Shown here: positions 34,217 through 47,215 of the stretch, in pieces
Layout: every line of letters begins with the position of its first letter
Numbering within the stretch: position 1 is the stretch's first letter
DNA from: Adiantum capillus-veneris
Taxonomy: Eukaryota > Streptophyta > Polypodiopsida > Polypodiales > Pteridaceae
Direction of reading: 5' to 3'
DNA: 64,000 nt
NCBI GenBank assembly: GCA_014529385.2
Contig: CM043971.1
Location: forward strand, 57,354,709-57,418,708
Position numbers and translations under genes: made by a program
Notes under the pieces: generated by a model
Told to the model about the DNA's origin: nothing
Database searches by the model: none
Seen by the model: the letters and a program-made list of their open reading frames with translations, nothing else

Positions 34217-34345
34217 AAAACAAAGAGAAAGAGAAAGAGGGAGAGAGATAGAGAGAGAGAAGAAAAAAAACCAAAGAGAGAGAGGAAGAGAAGACAAAAA
34301 GAGAGAGGTAAGGGGAGAAACCAAAGAGAGAGAGAGAGAGAGATA
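33824..34345. repeat. (AC)n and (GA)n microsatellites
   Basis: An AC run at 33824-33906 and GA runs at about 34034-34076, 34154-34213 and 34325-34343. They correspond to the shorter GT and CT runs of the first CACTA. Long frames of Cys-Val or Ser-Leu repeats here are artefacts. Confidence 0.95.
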
Positions 34346-34374
34346 AAAAAGTAGAGAAAATATGAAATAAAATG

Positions 34375-34830
34375 TTATATTAAGATTTAGGGTTAGATTA
34401 GATTTAAAATTAAGCTAGATTAAGATCTAAGATTAAGTTAGATTACATTTAACTTATATTTATAATTTATGCTAAATGTAAAATTAAGTTAAACTTAAGA
34501 TTATGTTAAGATTTAAGATTACGTTAGATTACATTTAGGTTTAATTTAGATTTAGGTTTATGCTGAGTTTAAGATTATGTTAGATTTAGATTTATGTTAG
34601 ATTTAAAATTAGGGCAAGATTTAAGATTAGCTAGGTTAGATTTAAGTTAGATTACATTTAGGTTTAGGATTTAAGATTGGATTAGATTTAGGTTTATGTT
34701 GAGTTTAAGATTAAATTAGATTTAGATTTAAGATTAGCTAGGTTAGATTTAAGATTAGATTATATTTAGGTTTATGTTGAGCTCAAGATTAGATTAGATC
34801 TAGATTTAAGTTAGATTTTAGTGCATGTCA
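34375..34830. repeat. AT-rich minisatellite of 'ttagatttaagatta' type
   Basis: Imperfect repeats of a 9-25 base unit over 450 bp. This is an expanded version of the 'gtaaatctaa' tract in the first CACTA. Confidence 0.85.
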
Positions 34831-35402
34831 ATGAAGGCTTTTCCAAAGAGCAAACACTAGGTACACAACAATATGTATATTCCCATCAGAATCTGACACC
34901 TATTAACTCACCCACTAACCATGTTCAATTAGCTCAGAATCGCCATATGTTCAATTAGATTAGATTTAAGATTAAATTTTGGATTTAGTTTTTATATTAA
35001 AGTCTACCTTCGAGATTACGGAAAAAAATTAGAGTTAGGCGAACGATGATCCCTCTCTTCCTCTCTACGGATGCGACCTTAAGTTGGAAAGCTTTCAACG
35101 GCATAATACTCAGATTGGAGGCCAACATATAATGTGCTAAGTAATCCCTCGAACAAGGATCTGCTGTGAAGAGATGTTAGAATGTTGTGAATTGCTACAA
35201 CTAAAGAAGAGGCAAAGGAGTTTTGTCCACTACATGCACTATCATGTAGACGTGGGTATGTAGATTTCTCGTACCCACAAATATAGGCATTGACCAATAA
35301 AGACAAGATTATAACTCGGTGGTTCTGATCTTCGTGCACCTCTAGACCGAGGTGTGTGGGGATCGGACATGACTAGAGAATGTGAGGTAGTTTACAGTGT
35401 GA

Positions 35403-35510
<108 letters not shown>

Positions 35511-35570
35511 AATGAGGATGCCAATAGAAGATTAAATTTATGTCCAGGTTATAAGGTTTTTACATTCATT

Positions 35571-38500
35571 ATGAATAGTGACGAGGATGTGGGGCCGTCC
35601 AACCGACACACTTATCTCTCAACAAGGATCTTATGTCCTTGTAATCAATGCAAGCATGATGTGCGATGGACAAGACACATTTCTTTGCATCACGTTCACG
35701 AATTTGGCGAGTTTGATCCATCTATTATAGATCAAGTTGTTGCCAATTATAACTCGTCGGACTCTGACGCTGGCCAACAGGCAACAATCTTGCAACCCAA
35801 TAGATGTGTTCGCAAGTGCTTTGGTCAAGTAGCATATGTGAGGCCACAAGATGTAGCCTCTGATAGCTAGAAGGATGATCATGTAGACCACATTCCCAAT
35901 GAGGCAATGTTTGAGCCCGAGATCGATGAAATGATCGAGACGATCATGGATTCAGAAAGGCTTATCTATGATGATATGAAAAGTGAAGCCGATACACCAT
36001 TGTATGATGGAGCACGTGTGTCTAGATTGAAAGCGCTACTGGTTCTTCTCAACATGCAGGCAAAGTTTAGACGGAGTGACACTAGCGTCACAACGCTTTT
36101 CAAGTTATCTATTACAATGTGTTTACTTCAATAAAAAACTCTAGATGTATAATGATCTGATAGATTACTTACACAAGTGTATCGCATTTTTTTTGCTGTG
36201 TAGATTGCTCAAAGAGCACATACTGCCAGCTGATAATGTGAAGCCAGATTCCAGAGAGGAAGCAAGAAAGATCTTGCAAAACTTGGGGATGGATTACAAT
36301 TCGATTCAAGCTTGTCCTAACGACTGCATTCTTTTCAGAGGGGAATACATAGACATGGAGAAGTGTCTGAAACGTGATTCCGAGAGATATCGAGTAGATC
36401 TTCACGGACAAAAAATTCCACAAAAGGTTTTGCAACATTTTTCTCTGCTTCCTTGCATCAAGCATTTCTTCGAATTTAAGTCCATGGCCACCCTAGCATG
36501 ATGTCACGAGGAGAATAGATCTTCGGATGGTGTGCTACGGATTCCTGCAGATTGTGCAGACAGGAAACATATAGATGATACGTGGCCGGATTTTGCCAAG
36601 GAAGCTTGAAATTTGCGCATAGGCTTGGCTATGGATGACGTAAATCCATTTGGTCAGAGATCAACATCTTATAGAGTATGGCCCGTTGTCATCGTCAACT
36701 ACAACATTCCCCCGTGGTTGACTACCAAGAAGGGGCACCTGTTTCTAAGCTTGATTGTGCCGAGGTGGTATAAAGTGAAGAATATGGATGTGTATCTTCG
36801 TCCATTATTGGAGAGCTACAACAACTGTGGATTGGCATAAAAGTGGTGGATATGAGCTGACACACAGGTCGACGGAATGCTTTGATCAGAGGCATTCTAA
36901 TGTGGACCATGCATGACTATCGTGGACTAACAGAATGCTCATGTGATTTACACTCAAACTCAAACAATATAAATTTTGGTTTTTCTCAAGCTTATCTATT
37001 GTCATGTGTATACATGTAGGGCTTCAAACAAGCGGATATAGAGTATGTGTCACATGTGGACCTAGACTTAATGCATGTCGGGCGCCCTCATTGAAGAAGC
37101 AAATTTACAAAGGTCATCAAGCGTATCTTCCAGAGAATCATGAGTTACACACGGATTTTTGGGAAGAGAGCCACCGAGGATGCCTGCACAAGCATGGTTA
37201 GAGTAGAAGGAGATGTCTGATGACGGTTTGGCCCCAGGGATGAAGAGACTCTCTCTATGGTACGAGTTACCATATTGGCCCAAACTCATGATCAATCACT
37301 TTCTCGATCCAATGCACATATTCAAGAATGTGGGTAATCTGCCGTGGGACTATCTGACTGGCAAGAAAGATACTTTGGGAGCCAGGGTATACCTTAGAAA
37401 TGTGGATCATATGGAGCAATATTGGCCACAGACAGCACCCGATGGATCGATAAAACTCCCTAAAGCACCATGGATTTTGACAGGAGCCCAAGAATGCAAA
37501 GTAAAAGAGACCATTCGATCTGTGCGTGCCCCCACTGGCGTAATGCCCTCGCTTCAAACGTGTTTCACTAAAGAAGGGAAGCTTACCGATTTGAAGTCAC
37601 ACGACTGGCATGCAATGTGTCAAGTATGTTTGCAATGGAATATATCATAGTGGGAATTGTGTAACAAATTCGTGTGTGGACTTTAATATCGTTGATAGAC
37701 GTGTTTTGCAGTACCCTAAACCGGTGGCCATTGAGGGATGTTTGTCTCTTGACGTCCGTAACACAATCTACAAACTTGCGAAGTTGGTGCAATGGATCTC
37801 ACAAAAGGAGATCAATGTAGACTCCATACCATTCACCAAACTAAATGTTGCGGAGGTTGTGTGCATGTTTGAGAAACACTTTCCTACTACCATGCTAACC
37901 ATTTAGGTGCATCTTCTTCTTCACATAGTTGATGAGGTAGAAATAGCTGGCACAGTACATTCCAGATGGATATTCTTTTTAGAACGTTTCATGAAAACGC
38001 TCAAGGGATATGTGCATCAGAAGAAATGTCCAAAGGATAGCATGGCAGAAGGTTGGCTAATATCAGAGTCCCTAGTGTACATTGGAGAGTGGCTAGACGG
38101 ATTTTATAAAGCTCGGGACACGCTATAGCGAGCGCATATCTAGGATTGTCATGTGCAATCTCCGTATTGAGAAGAAGATGACGGAAGATTTAAAGGCTAA
38201 AATCAGCCGATTTTGCACGTTTCATAATCCAGTGATGCAAAAGTGGATTTCACAATACGAGGATGCAAGGCAAGAGCGACAAAGGGCACGAATCGAGTGG
38301 AGATGGGAAAGACAACCACCGATGCATTCTCCGGCGGGTTTGGAGAGCCTACCAACATTCATGAGCTTAAGATGGTTGTACAACCAATTGAAAAGCGCAC
38401 AACAGTGCGATGAAGAAGTGACTGAGTAGGACTGGGAGTACTCTCGAGGTTGCGCAACGAAGGTAAGTTTGCAATGTACGACTAGCGAATTTCTAGATGT

Positions 38501-38813
38501 TTGAACAACCACTCATAATCTTTGTTGGTTGTAGTATAAGTCATACATAGCATCATGGTGTAAAGATCGACATTTTAGGGTGGAACGGATCGACAAAAAG
38601 AATTTTACTCAAGATTGTGAAATCATTGCAAAATTTGAACAGTCTAGTCGACGACGGTCCTCTGATGCGGCTCCTGTGGTGGCGGAACTCACTTACTTCG
38701 GCATGCTACAAGAGATTTTCAAGATCGATTATACAGGATTTTTTGTTGACTTGTTCGACGTGCAATGGTTCAAGATAAACATGGAGGATCGCAACGCTAC
38801 TGTGCACAGATGA
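35571..38813 (+). pseudogene. TNPD remnant of the second CACTA
   Basis: Closely similar to the intact TNPD across exons 1-5, but carrying TAG at 35868, TGA at 36499, a stop near 36607, a frameshift near 36815, TAG at 37199, TAG at 37904, a frameshift near 38128, TAG at 38427 and TGA at 38811. The likely catalytic segments 'GLAMDDVNPF' and 'FLDPMHIFKN' are still visible. Exon 6 is not recognisable. It cannot make a transposase. Confidence 0.88.
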
Positions 38814-39273
38814 GAGTCTGGTTTCCTTGAGGTGGAGTAGTGCTTCTTAGCTGGGACCAGAGTAGTACTTCTTAGCGTCTCTTTCACCCGATCAACTAGA
38901 TGTAGTGGAGGGACGAGCAACATCTATGAGCAGAGACAGATCACCTCCTTCACGATTGTAGCCTCAGTCTCCATTGCACTAACTCAGAGTGCAGTGCTGT
39001 CACTCACAGCTATATATAAAAGGCATGTTGTTCAAGACATAGCTTTTACAAGATACGTAGAACGCACACGAGAGACAAATTCACAAGAACTTCACAGGAA
39101 TCTCTCTACACAGGAATGCCTCCCCCTTTATGAGTCCTCTCTCTCTCTCTCTGTCTCTCTCTCTCTCTACACAGGAATCCCTCTCCCTATTATCTATAGT
39201 ATAGAATATAACTTGTCGATGTTTTTTCTTCCATTCAATATTAAGATTAAATGTTCGTGTGTTTAATGCAGGT
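38814..39273. other. Spacer between TNPD and TNPA remnants
   Basis: No gene. It replaces TNPD exon 6 and is about 190 bp longer than the corresponding TNPD-TNPA spacer of the first CACTA. A short CT run lies at 39134-39168. The acceptor aatgcag before the TNPA remnant is preserved. Confidence 0.5.
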
Positions 39274-40228
39274 ATGGATGATGATGAGTTTCTTTCTTCT
39301 TTGTCACCCCAACAGAGGAGGTGGTACGAGGAGCGTCATCGCTCTGGAGCACCATCACATCGTTTCACTCCTTGAGCATCTCCCTCTGTTTTGGAGCATT
39401 CAGCACGCTCCAAAGCTTCGGTGTCGACGAGACGATCTTCATACTCGTCTAGGCACCGATGCTCTAGTGGTGGCGGTGGCGGTTGCTGTGGGGATGCCGC
39501 CGCTGATGCCTCGACACCGCCTCGTGTTTGACGAGGCACCTTACCTTCCCCTTCTTTGCCCACTCTCACACTAGCCATGACATCACCATCTACGCCAGGT
39601 TTTGTGCGGCTATCAACCGTTCTTGGCTACACACCACTAGCTACTCCTCCGGGACTCACCCCAGTCGACACTCCTTGCTTCGAGGCCCAGACTCTTGTGG
39701 AGACATCTGACGTCCGTACCCCCATCGAGACGCTGCAAGAGACCCCTGCCGAGACACCCAGGTTCACGTGTCACAGGCGAGAGGGCTTGCCGTACTCGAT
39801 CGACATTAGTGACGATATCATCTTGGATGACGAAGGCAAGAAGGTGATCTCGTGCATGCACGGTCTTTGCTCTCAATACTAAACACCTGGAGTGAAGTGC
39901 CAAATGAATTAAAAGACAGAGTCATCAGCATGCTGCATGACGAGTTTCCCGTGTCAAGTTAGGATGAGCGCTTCAATGAAGACTTGATGGAGGTTCGAAT
40001 GCACGAATACTGCAAGCACAAGCGTTCTGAAGTACAAAAAGCAATAAAGCATGGGTGGAACAGACCATATTGGCTGGCCGGAGAAGATTAGAATAATGCG
40101 AAGCGAGCAGCGCGTGAGAATCCTGACAAGTGGAAGCAACAAAAGGAGGCAGCCAAAGCGCGAGTAGAGGCAAGGAGCTCGCACCACTTGGGGAGCGGCG
40201 GGTGGGCATCATTTGAGGTCGATTTTGT
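39274..40228 (+). pseudogene. TNPA-like remnant, exon 1 only
   Basis: Starts 'MDDDEFLSSLSPQQRRW' and follows the intact TNPA-like protein, with stops near 39373, 39527 and 39880 and further lesions. It ends at the former donor (tttt|gtaagt). Exons 2 and 3 are deleted. Confidence 0.85.
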
Positions 40229-40532
40229 AAGTGTCCATGTGTGGCCGCCCTTGAGAAGACAAGTCCACTTTTGAATTTGGCCCTTGACTTCCGACCACCG
40301 ACCACCATCGGCCATTGACTTTCGACCACCGGCCATCGGCCATTGACTACCGGCCATCGATCAATTGGCCAACCGACCGGTCGTTTTTCGATCGCCGTCC
40401 GGCCATAATATTCCAACGAAAAGGAATATTCCAATACAAGGGGTAAATCAGGCTCCATATTTAACAATCTCCCACTTGGAGACTGATCTCCAAACCAAAC
40501 CTGTGACTGCTTTCCATCCTGGATTCTTATCC

Positions 40533-43500
40533 TTAAATGCTGATTAAAGATGAGCAAAAACTCAACTTCTCCTTGTTGACCACCTTTGTAAACATGTCTG
40601 CAGGATTTTCACTTGTATGCACCTTTCCTAGCTTTAGTTGTCCCTCTTCCAAAAGAGTGCGTATGATGTGATATCTCACCTCAATGTGCTTTGTCCTTGA
40701 ATAAAAGGCTGAGTTCTTTGCAAGATGGATACTGCTTTGGCTATCACAGTACAAGACACAATTGTCTTGTTTCAATCCAAGCTATTCTAAGAATATGTGA
40801 AGCCACATAATTTCTTTGCTTGCCTCCGTCATTGCTACATACTCTGCTTCCGTGATAGAAGGTGAGACCACTTTCTACAGCTTTGAGGCCCAGCTTACTG
40901 TTGTGCCTCCAATCGTGAAGACATAGCCAGTAGTGCTCCTTCGAGTATATTTGTCAACTGCCATATCTGCATTAGCATACTCTTCTAAGAAAATATTAGT
41001 TCCTCCAAAATACAAAGCATTTATTGTTGTCCCTTCTAGATACCTAAGTATCCACTTCACAGCTTGCCAATGCTCTTTACCTGGGGTGTCCATGAACCTA
41101 CTTATAACTCCCACTGCCTGTGTGTCTGGCCTTGTCTAGACCATAGCATACATAAGAGAACCTACCACTACAGCATATGGAACTTTAGACATATAGGCTA
41201 TGTCCTCTTGCGTCTTTGGACACATATTCTTGGTTAGTTTAAAGTGACCAACCAAAGGTGTAGAAATTTTAGAATACATAAGAGAAGTTACCGCTCTATA
41301 GCATATGGAACTTTAGACATATAGGCTATCTCCTCTCGTGTCTTTGGACACATATCCTTGGTTAGTTAAAGTGACCAGCCAAAGGTGTAGAAACCATTTT
41401 TGCATTTTGCATTGCAAACCTTTCTAGTACCTTCTTGATGTAATCCTCTGGAGATAGCTTTATTGTCTTCTTCGTCCTGTCCCTTGATATCTTCATACCA
41501 AGTATCCTCTATGCAACACCTAAATCTTTCATTGAAAAAGATTTAGACAGGTCCTCTTTTAGGTCTTTGATGTCCTGCATGTTAGCACTTGCAATCAGCA
41601 TGTCATCAACATACAATATTAGGATGATGAACTTCCCATCTCTCAAATTCTTTGTGTAGATGCAGTGATCCGAGTTGCATCTTGTGAATCCATGATCCAA
41701 CATCCATCGATCGAACTTCAAGTACCATTGTCTTGATGCTTTCTTTAAACCATATAAGCTCTTCTTTAATCTGCAACCAGTTTCTCCTTACCTTTTACTT
41801 CATACCCCTTTGGTTGAAGCATGTAAATTTCCTCCTCTAAGTCATCGTGAGGGAATGTCATATTTACATCCATTTGCTCAAGATTTAGATCATGAGCAGC
41901 CATAAGGCTTAAGAAAAGCCAAATTGAGTTCATTTTTACAACATGAAAAAATATTTCATTGAAGTCAATACCTTTCTTTTGAGAAAACCCTTTTACCACA
42001 AGCCAAGACTTGTACCTTTTCTTCCCACCTTCTTCTTCCTTCAGCTTGTACACCCATTTGTTTTGAAGTGCCTGCTTACCTTTAGGCAACTCAACCAGCT
42101 CTTATGTTTGGTTGTGATGTAGTGAGTCCATCTCCACTTGCATGCTCTTCATCTATTCCTCTTTGGATTCGTGATGCATAACTTCTTCATATGATTCTGG
42201 CTCTCCAGAATCTGAGATCAAGAGATGGTTGAAGGATGGAATGAACCTTTTTGGAGGTCTACTTGCTCTTGTAGATCTTCCGGGAATAGGTTGAGGCTCC
42301 TCATTTGGTTGACTTTGTTGCACATTGTCACCGTTTGCTGTCCTTGAGTCTTCACCGTCCTCAAGCTCCATGTACTCATCACCTATTTCTTTTGTTTGTT
42401 TTCTTTCCAAGTAATCTTTGTACATATTTTTCTTGTTAAAAATTACATCCCTACTTTGAAAGATTTTACCATCTTCAAGATTTCATAGGGGATACCCAAA
42501 GTTACCTTCTCCATAGCCAATGAAGAAACACTTTTTGGACTTTAGCTTTGATCTTAGGCTTCTATCTATGTGCATGAAAGCCTCACACCCAAACACTTTG
42601 AGAAATGCATAATTCACCGGTTTACCTGCCCATGCCTCTTCTGGAACTCCCCCATCCAATGCCGTTGACGGTGACCAGTTGATTAAGTACACAGACGTAC
42701 TTACAGCTTCCGTCCAAAGCTCAAGCGGTAGGCCTGCATGTAGCCACATGCTTCGTGCTCGCTCCATGATTGTTTTGTTCATCCTTTCGGAAATGCCATT
42801 TTGTTGAGATGTCCTTGTGGTTGTTCTTTGCCTCCAAATGCCATTGCTAGCACAAAAGCTTTCAAAAGCTTGGCTGCAATATTTGCCTCCATTGTCGAAT
42901 CTGAGGCATTTAACCTTAGTACTTGTTTCATTCTCCACAAAGGATTTCCACCTTTGAAATATGGAAAACACATCAGAATTATTATTCATTACATAAACCC
43001 ATGTTTTCCTAGTCGCATCATCTATGAATGTTACATAGTACAATGAGCCACCAAGTGATGGTGTACTTGCAAGACCCCAAACATCAGAATGAACCAACTC
43101 AAGTTTTTTATTTTTTCTTTCATTTCAAAAATTTAAAATTTTACCCTCTTTTGTTTACCATAAACACAATCTTCACAGAACTCTAAGTCCACTTCTTTCA
43201 AACCTGGTAGAAGCTCTTGCATTCCTTTGGCACTCTTATGCCCAAGCCGGTAGTGCCACATCGCACTGTCGACTTCTGTAGTTGTTGCACAAGCTGAAGG
43301 TTACGTGCTAATAGTACACAAGTAAAGTGTGCCAACCTTTTCTCCCTTGGGAACCACCAAAGACCCCTTTGAGATCTTCCACCGTTTGCTTCCGAATGCA
43401 ATGTTGTGACCTTCATCGTCCAATTCTCCTGTAGAGATCAAATTTTTGCGAAGAGAAGGAACATGCCTAACATCTTTAAGCTTCCATTTATTTTCGTTAG

Positions 43501-44521
43501 CAGTTTTGACACAAAATATAACTTTGTTGACAATTTCACAAGCTTCATCATCTCCCAAGTATACATACCCAAAATTATCTTTGGTGTAATCTTGGAAATG
43601 TTGCTTGTGTGGTGTCGCATGGAATGAAGCCCGAAAATCTACTATCCAGGAATTAGACATATTATCTAATCAGAGAATTAGAGAATCTTTCTCTACTTTA
43701 CCTGCCACATTGGCCTCCAATGTTGGCTTGTTGTCTTGAGACTCCGACTCCTTTTTCTTCTTGGACCAGAAATCCTTCTTGAGGTGGCCCTGCTTGTTGC
43801 AGATCCAACATTCAAGAACTGACTTTGTGTGTAAATTGCTTTGTCTTGAGCGATCATGACCCTTTTGGTTTTTGAACCTCTCCTTAGGCCTTCCTCTTGT
43901 TTCCATTGACATTGCAGCACTTGATGATTCTCCTGTGCTTCTCCTTCACATTTCCTCGCTTAGAAGAACACCCACAACATCATCAAACTTAAGAGTATTT
44001 GTGCCAGAATTAGAATCACTTACAACCATTACAAGGCTGTCCCAATTATCCACCGGTAGAGACGATAGTATAAGAAGAGCTCACACTTCGTCATCAAAAT
44101 TTATTTTCATCGATTGAAGTTGATTTATGTTGGTGTTAAAGTCATTTAGGTGTTCTGCAACTGAACCATTCTCTTCCATCTTTAGATTAAACAAGCGCTT
44201 CATGAGAAATACCTTATTGGATGTCGGTGGTTTCTCGTAGAAGTCGTCAAGTGACTTCATCAAGTCCTTCGTGGTATTCATCTCCAAAACATTGAAGGCC
44301 ACCGTTGACGCCAAGCTTAATCGGATTATTCCCAGTGCCTTTCGATCAAGGACAATCCATGCTTCATCTGCCATCGTTGCGGGCTTCTTTGCAAGACCGC
44401 CTAGTGGCAAATAGAGGTCCTTCTGGTAGAGATAGTCTTCAATCTGCATCTTCCAATTTTGGTAGTTTTTGCCGTTGAACTTCTCGATCTTGAGCTTCCC
44501 TTCCTCCACCATTACTTCCAC
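40533..44521 (-). pseudogene. Copia gag-pol remnant
   Basis: Gag from ATG 44521 has 'KIEKFNGKNYQNWKMQIE' (UBN2 type). The zinc knuckle CWICNKQGHLKKDF has lost its last Cys. The protease active site reads 'WIVDFRASFHATPH', with Ser-Gly of DSGAS replaced. Integrase (43097-42483), reverse transcriptase (42089-41509, with YVDD near 41610) and RNase H (41114-40533, 'YCDSQSSIHLAK', 'ENPADMFTK') are in separate frames. A segment of about 117 bp is tandemly duplicated (41146-41262 and 41278-41393). It is inactive, and much older than the copia element at 16583. Confidence 0.85.
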
Positions 44522-44585
44522 TCAATTCAAGGAATCCTTTCCTTGAGATAATTTAGCTACGAGCAAACCTTGCTCTGATACCAGT

Positions 44586-45284
44586 TGTTAAGAAATATGA
44601 CGTAGCTAAGTAAATAATTGAGTAGATTACTTAATGGAGAGAGATAATTTTCACACGTTAGAGATTTTAGAGTAGAGAGAGAGAGAGACTACACACGATA
44701 TACATGGTTCACCCAATGTGGGCTACGTCCACGGAAAAGCAGCAACTCAATAGCTTTAGTACTTCAGAATAAGAAGTCAGTTACAAAGGGGATTATACAC
44801 TTTTCGAGCTCCCGCCTTGCTTCACTCTCACCACCTCACACCCACCTTGTTGCATCAACTTCACACTGTGAAATGTGTGTAGAAATGGCCTCCTTTTATA
44901 GGCCAAAAGGGCTACCCTCTCTCATGAGAGACAGCCATGTGTAGCCGCCCTTGTGTAGATAAGTCCAAATCGGACCCTCCAATCCGCCCATGTGTGGCCG
45001 CCCTTGAGAAGACAAGTCCGGTTTTCAATTCGGCCACCGGCCATTGACTTTTGACCACCGGCCAACCGGTCGTTTTCCGACCACTTTCCGATCGCTGTCC
45101 GGCCATAATATTCCGACAAAAAGGATTATTCCGGGGCCATGGAAATTTTGATTTCTGGTGAGTGATTTTATTTTCTGGCGAGTTATTTTTCTTCACGCAT
45201 GATGGCTTCCATAATTGGGGCCTTACAAATGTGCATTTTTAACACAGAAAAATACAAGGGGTAAATCAGGCTCCATACTTAACA
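44586..45284 (-). repeat. 5' LTR of the decayed copia element
   Basis: 699 bp next to the primer site. On the minus strand it holds 'ctataaaagg', a likely TATA box (44893-44902). A related, degenerate LTR is at about 61425-61760. Confidence 0.85.
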
Positions 45285-47215
45285 TTGGTCTCTACACTTC
45301 CACATCATTGACTTTGACATGGTATTAGAGCCACTTGGTGTAGTTCGATGATTCAAGAGCCTTGGCATTGAGGAGCTGCCGAGAGAAAAAGAGAGCTCCC
45401 TTGTTGTCGGTATCTCCCCCATTGGCGATCTAAAACCCTAGTCTAGCAGCGGTGCTAGAAGGTCCCCAATCGGCATTTTAAAATGCAATCTACCTCAGTG
45501 TTGTTTTCTCCCTCTATCACAAGCATTTTGAAATTCTAGTGCTTGGTAGCATTTCTAGCAACCCAGCCCTCATGCAGCGTTTCAAAATGTTGTCTGTCGA
45601 GAGTGCTTGGGAGAGTGACCTTGCTTGGCGACTCCCTTCCCTTGCTCGAGAATTTCAAAACACTGTGAGTCGCACTGCTTGGGACAAACCCCCTCCTTGG
45701 CGGCAAACTTCACTTCTCGCTTGCATCATTTTAAAACTCCAGACAATTTTGGTGCTCTTTGGCAACGGCATTTTCCCCAACCGTTACACATTGACCTAGC
45801 ATTTTAAAACACTGAGGGCCAGCAGGTGTTGGTAGCCACTTATCTGCCATGAGAAGGTCCTTGGAGTTGATGCTTTGGTGACTTGGAGCCCAAGAGAGGG
45901 GCATCGAAGGAGCCACACTTGGTGTGGCTTGGGAGAAAAAAAAGGCGGGAATTTGGAGTTGAAGGGAGAAAGTTTCTCGGAGAGGCTTGGGAGATGGAAA
46001 GGGGAATAGAGTCTGGAGCTTAAGAGGGAAATTTTGGAGATTATTTTTACGGCTTGGGGTTTGTACGGTCACTTTGGAGTTCTAGAAGGTTCTCGAAGTT
46101 CCAAATCTTGCAACTTCATCATGGTTCCCCCTTGCTCGAGTGCCCTTGATGACAACGACCAAAACCAACAAGTGCCTATGGATAGCGAATCCACATCTAG
46201 TTAGCGGCCTATGCACTGGCATAGTTCTCAAGGAACCCGGAATTTTTTTTGGCTTGAGATTTTGAAGTCAAAAGCAAATGGATAAGTTTGCTAGAGGAGG
46301 ACTGTGGAAAATGCAAGCTAGACAAGGATGGCAGTACCAGTACTCAGTTAGCTGCCTCGGTACCCACGAGGTATGACCACAATTGTTATGAATGTGACTC
46401 GACGCTTTGTTTGGCTCAGGAGTTTGACACCAAAGGCAAAAGCAAGTGACTCACATGAAGACAAGGACAAAGGCAAGCTAGACAGAGAGAACAATAATAA
46501 AGACTTGAGAGAGGAGATCCGCATGGCACACGTGGCAGTGGCCAACATGGCCTCGACATTTGATTTCTAGTCAAAGTGCAGGTGTCACCACTAGCTTGAG
46601 CTAGAGAGAGGCTTGTGAGTGGCAGAGGGGCAAGAAGTGCTCCGTATAATTAATTTGGACCCTTGTGTTGGAGTTCAAGCTATCGGTGTTTGGACCTGTA
46701 GGTCAGAGATTAATGTACATGCATCTGGCAGGGAACCAATCAGACATATTTAAAACACTATGGATGAGTGCACACCAATCCATTGTTGTTGGTCGGATCA
46801 TGGACATGATGCGTTCCACATTTCATTATCTTAGAGTTTTATATTTTGGACGTGATGTGTTCACAATTCATGAATGGGGATACTTAGACGTAGTCTGGTC
46901 TACATTTCAAAGTTTCTAAAAGGCAATCGATGCTCAAGATGGCATTATTTTTACGTACAAATTTGAGGGTAGCAAAATCGAGGTGTATCCAGTATCCCTT
47001 TTGATGTTGGGGTGTCCATGGTAGCTTCTTCATCGACTTGATCTCACTATTGATGTCCACTATGAGCTGCAGAGAGGGAGTTAGAGTTTTGCATCTCAAG
47101 TGAACTGCCCAATGTGATCCCATTATTTAGTTTGGGTTTTAGGCATTTATTTTACTTATTTGTCAAAGTCTAGGTAGGGCAATTTATTGAGGTTTCTATA
47201 TATGCAACCCCTTGC
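45285..47215 (+). other. LTR tail, primer site and leader of another retroelement
   Basis: TTGACA at 45314-45319 is followed directly by TGGTATTAGAGC (45320-45331), so 45285-45319 is an LTR end cut by the copia element. The leader holds diverged copies of a 'gcattttaaaa' phrase roughly every 70-110 bases (45472-45815). Short frames at 46122 and 46373 may be gag debris but show no clear domain. The sequence resumes at 52527 beyond an inserted element. Confidence 0.5.

Larger units (their letters stand above)
40235..45284 (-). mobile_element. Decayed Ty1/copia element with one truncated LTR
   Basis: Right LTR 44586-45284 (699 bp, TGTTAAG to TTAACA), minus-strand primer site at 44572-44583, decayed gag-pol, purine tract (plus-strand 'atctcccacttgg' at 40467-40479) and a partial left LTR (about 40235-40466). 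The left LTR lacks its first roughly 400 bases and an internal segment of about 110 bases. The missing left end means no target duplication can be read. Confidence 0.88.

Noticed and set aside
33626-34346. Frames up to 179 codons of His-Thr, Arg-Glu and Cys-Val repeats
   Set aside because: Translations of AC and GA dinucleotide runs.
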